The notes under the pieces are model-generated. The model was not told the origin of the DNA. It ran no database searches and saw nothing but the letters and a program-made list of their open reading frames with translations. Shown here piece by piece: positions 14,461 to 15,226 of a stretch of DNA of 15,226 nucleotides (the stretch's first letter is position 1; the number at the start of each line of letters is the position of its first letter). The DNA lies in the NCBI GenBank assembly GCA_902766575.1, contig CACXED010000075.1, positions 1-15,226 of the forward strand. The letters are read 5' to 3'. The translations under genes were made by a program, and so were the position numbers. This DNA comes from an uncultured Ruminococcus sp. (GTDB taxonomy: Bacteria > Bacillota > Clostridia > Oscillospirales > CAG-272).

Positions 14461-14484
14461 ATAATATTGAAAGAGGTGCAGAGC

Positions 14485-15226
14485 ATGATACCCTACAGAA
14501 TCGAAAACCTATTCAACCCTCCGGAACCCGGCAAGCTCCGGCTTCGCGGAATGATCGCCGACCAGATGGAGACCTTCTTCAACGAACGCGTGACCTCCGA
14601 CTATGCCCGCGACACTATTTTAGCCGAATGTGAGGAGCAGTTCCGGCTCAGAAACGACGACGAGATCTGCGTCGGCTACTGGCGCGGCGAATTCTGGGGA
14701 AAATGGGTCATCTCGGGCTGCCGGGTCGCGCGCTATGAATCGGATGAACGCCTGCGCGAGACTCTGCACAAAACGGCGCTCGCGTTGATTTCGACCGCCG
14801 ATCCCGACGGCTACATCGGAACCTACCGCGACAGGCAGAATATCTTTCCCGCCGATCCCGAAAAGACCAAGCCGGTCGTCGGCTGGCCGTGCAGCTGGAA
14901 CTGGAATCTCTGGTGCCGGAAATACACGCTCTGGGGAATGTTAGAGGTCTACGAGCTGACCAAGGACGAAAAAATCCTCGACGCGGCGAGAAAATTCACC
15001 GATCAGTACATAGGAATGCTTGAAGCGATGGGAGTCAGACCCGGCGGGACCGGAACCTTCAACGGACTGCCGACCTGCTCGATTCTGAAGCCGATGCTGA
15101 TACTCTACCGTCTGACCGGCGAGCGGCGCTATCTCGATTTCGCGCTCGGAATCGCCGACGACTGGGAGCGTCCGGACGGTCATATTCCGAACCTGATTGC
15201 AAACGCGCTCTCGATGAAGCCGCTGC
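14485..15226 (+). CDS. DUF1680/GH127-like beta-L-arabinofuranosidase (5' part)
   Basis: The first 247 codons of a gene that continues past the right edge without a stop. The protein begins MIPYRIENLFNPPEPGKLRL and shows the PF07944 (DUF1680; GH127/GH146-type) pattern of an (alpha/alpha)6 barrel: YWRGEFWGKWVISG, DGYIGTYRD, WNLWCRKYTLWGMLEVYELT with KILDAARKFTDQYI, then GLPTCSILKPMLILYRLTGE and YLDFALGIADDW. Known members release beta-L-arabinofuranose from plant glycans. The zinc-binding Cys/Glu cluster of GH127 lies beyond the window, so activity cannot be confirmed. No signal peptide is present. The ATG has GAGGTG at 6 nt. It has its own promoter and long leader, and with GH78 it suggests pectin or arabinan-type substrates. 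Confidence 0.85.
   Translation, partial: MIPYRIENLFNPPEPGKLRLRGMIADQMETFFNERVTSDYARDTILAECEEQFRLRNDDEICVGYWRGEFWGKWVISGCRVARYESDERLRETLHKTALALISTADPDGYIGTYRDRQNIFPADPEKTKPVVGWPCSWNWNLWCRKYTLWGMLEVYELTKDEKILDAARKFTDQYIGMLEAMGVRPGGTGTFNGLPTCSILKPMLILYRLTGERRYLDFALGIADDWERPDGHIPNLIANALSMKPL

Larger units (their letters stand above)
13730..14484. other. 755-bp gene-poor, palindrome-rich interval
   Basis: No convincing protein gene lies between the phosphate transporter and the GH127-like gene. The left part (13741-14175) holds a hairpin, two 43-bp inverted repeats, an AT-rich centre, a hairpin CGGATA/TATCCG (13881-13898) and a canonical terminator. GTAC, a self-complementary tetramer, occurs about 12 times in this part, against fewer than 2 expected by chance. 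The right part carries the promoter, an operator-like palindrome and the leader of the GH127-like gene. Open frames here (13754-13996 plus, 14099-14371 minus) are explained by the repeats and lack ribosome binding sites. Confidence 0.7.

Overview
The window looks like a chromosomal stretch of a carbohydrate-degrading, low-to-mid GC Firmicute, most likely an uncultured gut Clostridia/Oscillospirales-type bacterium. This is inferred from strong AGGAGG-type ribosome binding sites, very clean sigma-A promoters (TTGACA, 17 bp, TATAAT, often with a TG extension), the absence of SusC/SusD-type genes, and the mix of glycoside hydrolases with an AraC-type regulator. No rRNA, tRNA, CRISPR array or complete insertion sequence was found.

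Region 1 (49-6536) is a divergent mannoside locus. On the minus strand an AraC-family regulator is followed by a GH5-clan glycosidase with a GATase-like domain and then a class I mannose-6-phosphate isomerase; the last two overlap by ATGA. On the plus strand, from a back-to-back promoter, is a GH38 alpha-mannosidase. The two promoters are near-perfect, and a 20-bp-spaced direct repeat between them is a good candidate operator. The set (alpha-mannosidase, probable beta-mannosidase, mannose-6-P isomerase) fits intracellular breakdown of mannose-rich N-glycan or related beta-mannoside oligosaccharides. No transporter, endoglycosidase or sugar kinase is in the window.

Region 2 (6537-8490) is an accessory strip: a DMT/EamA transporter remnant with an internal deletion, a DUF6933 plus pRiA4b ORF-3-like protein with its own consensus promoter, and an 80-nt near-perfect palindrome between convergent genes.

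Region 3 (8497-13729) holds a large GH78 alpha-L-rhamnosidase (minus strand), divergently arranged with a Na+/phosphate cotransporter carrying a PhoU-like C-terminus (plus strand). A possible 42-residue small ORF lies between them.

Region 4 (13730-14484) is about 750 bp without a convincing gene but rich in structure: hairpins, a canonical terminator with no gene in front of it, and a pair of 43-bp inverted repeats made of 9-bp TACGCGTAC-like units. A consensus promoter with an operator-like palindrome then leads into Region 4's neighbour, a DUF1680/GH127-like beta-L-arabinofuranosidase that runs off the right edge (14485-15226). Rhamnosidase plus arabinofuranosidase suggests a plant-pectin arm beside the mannoside arm.
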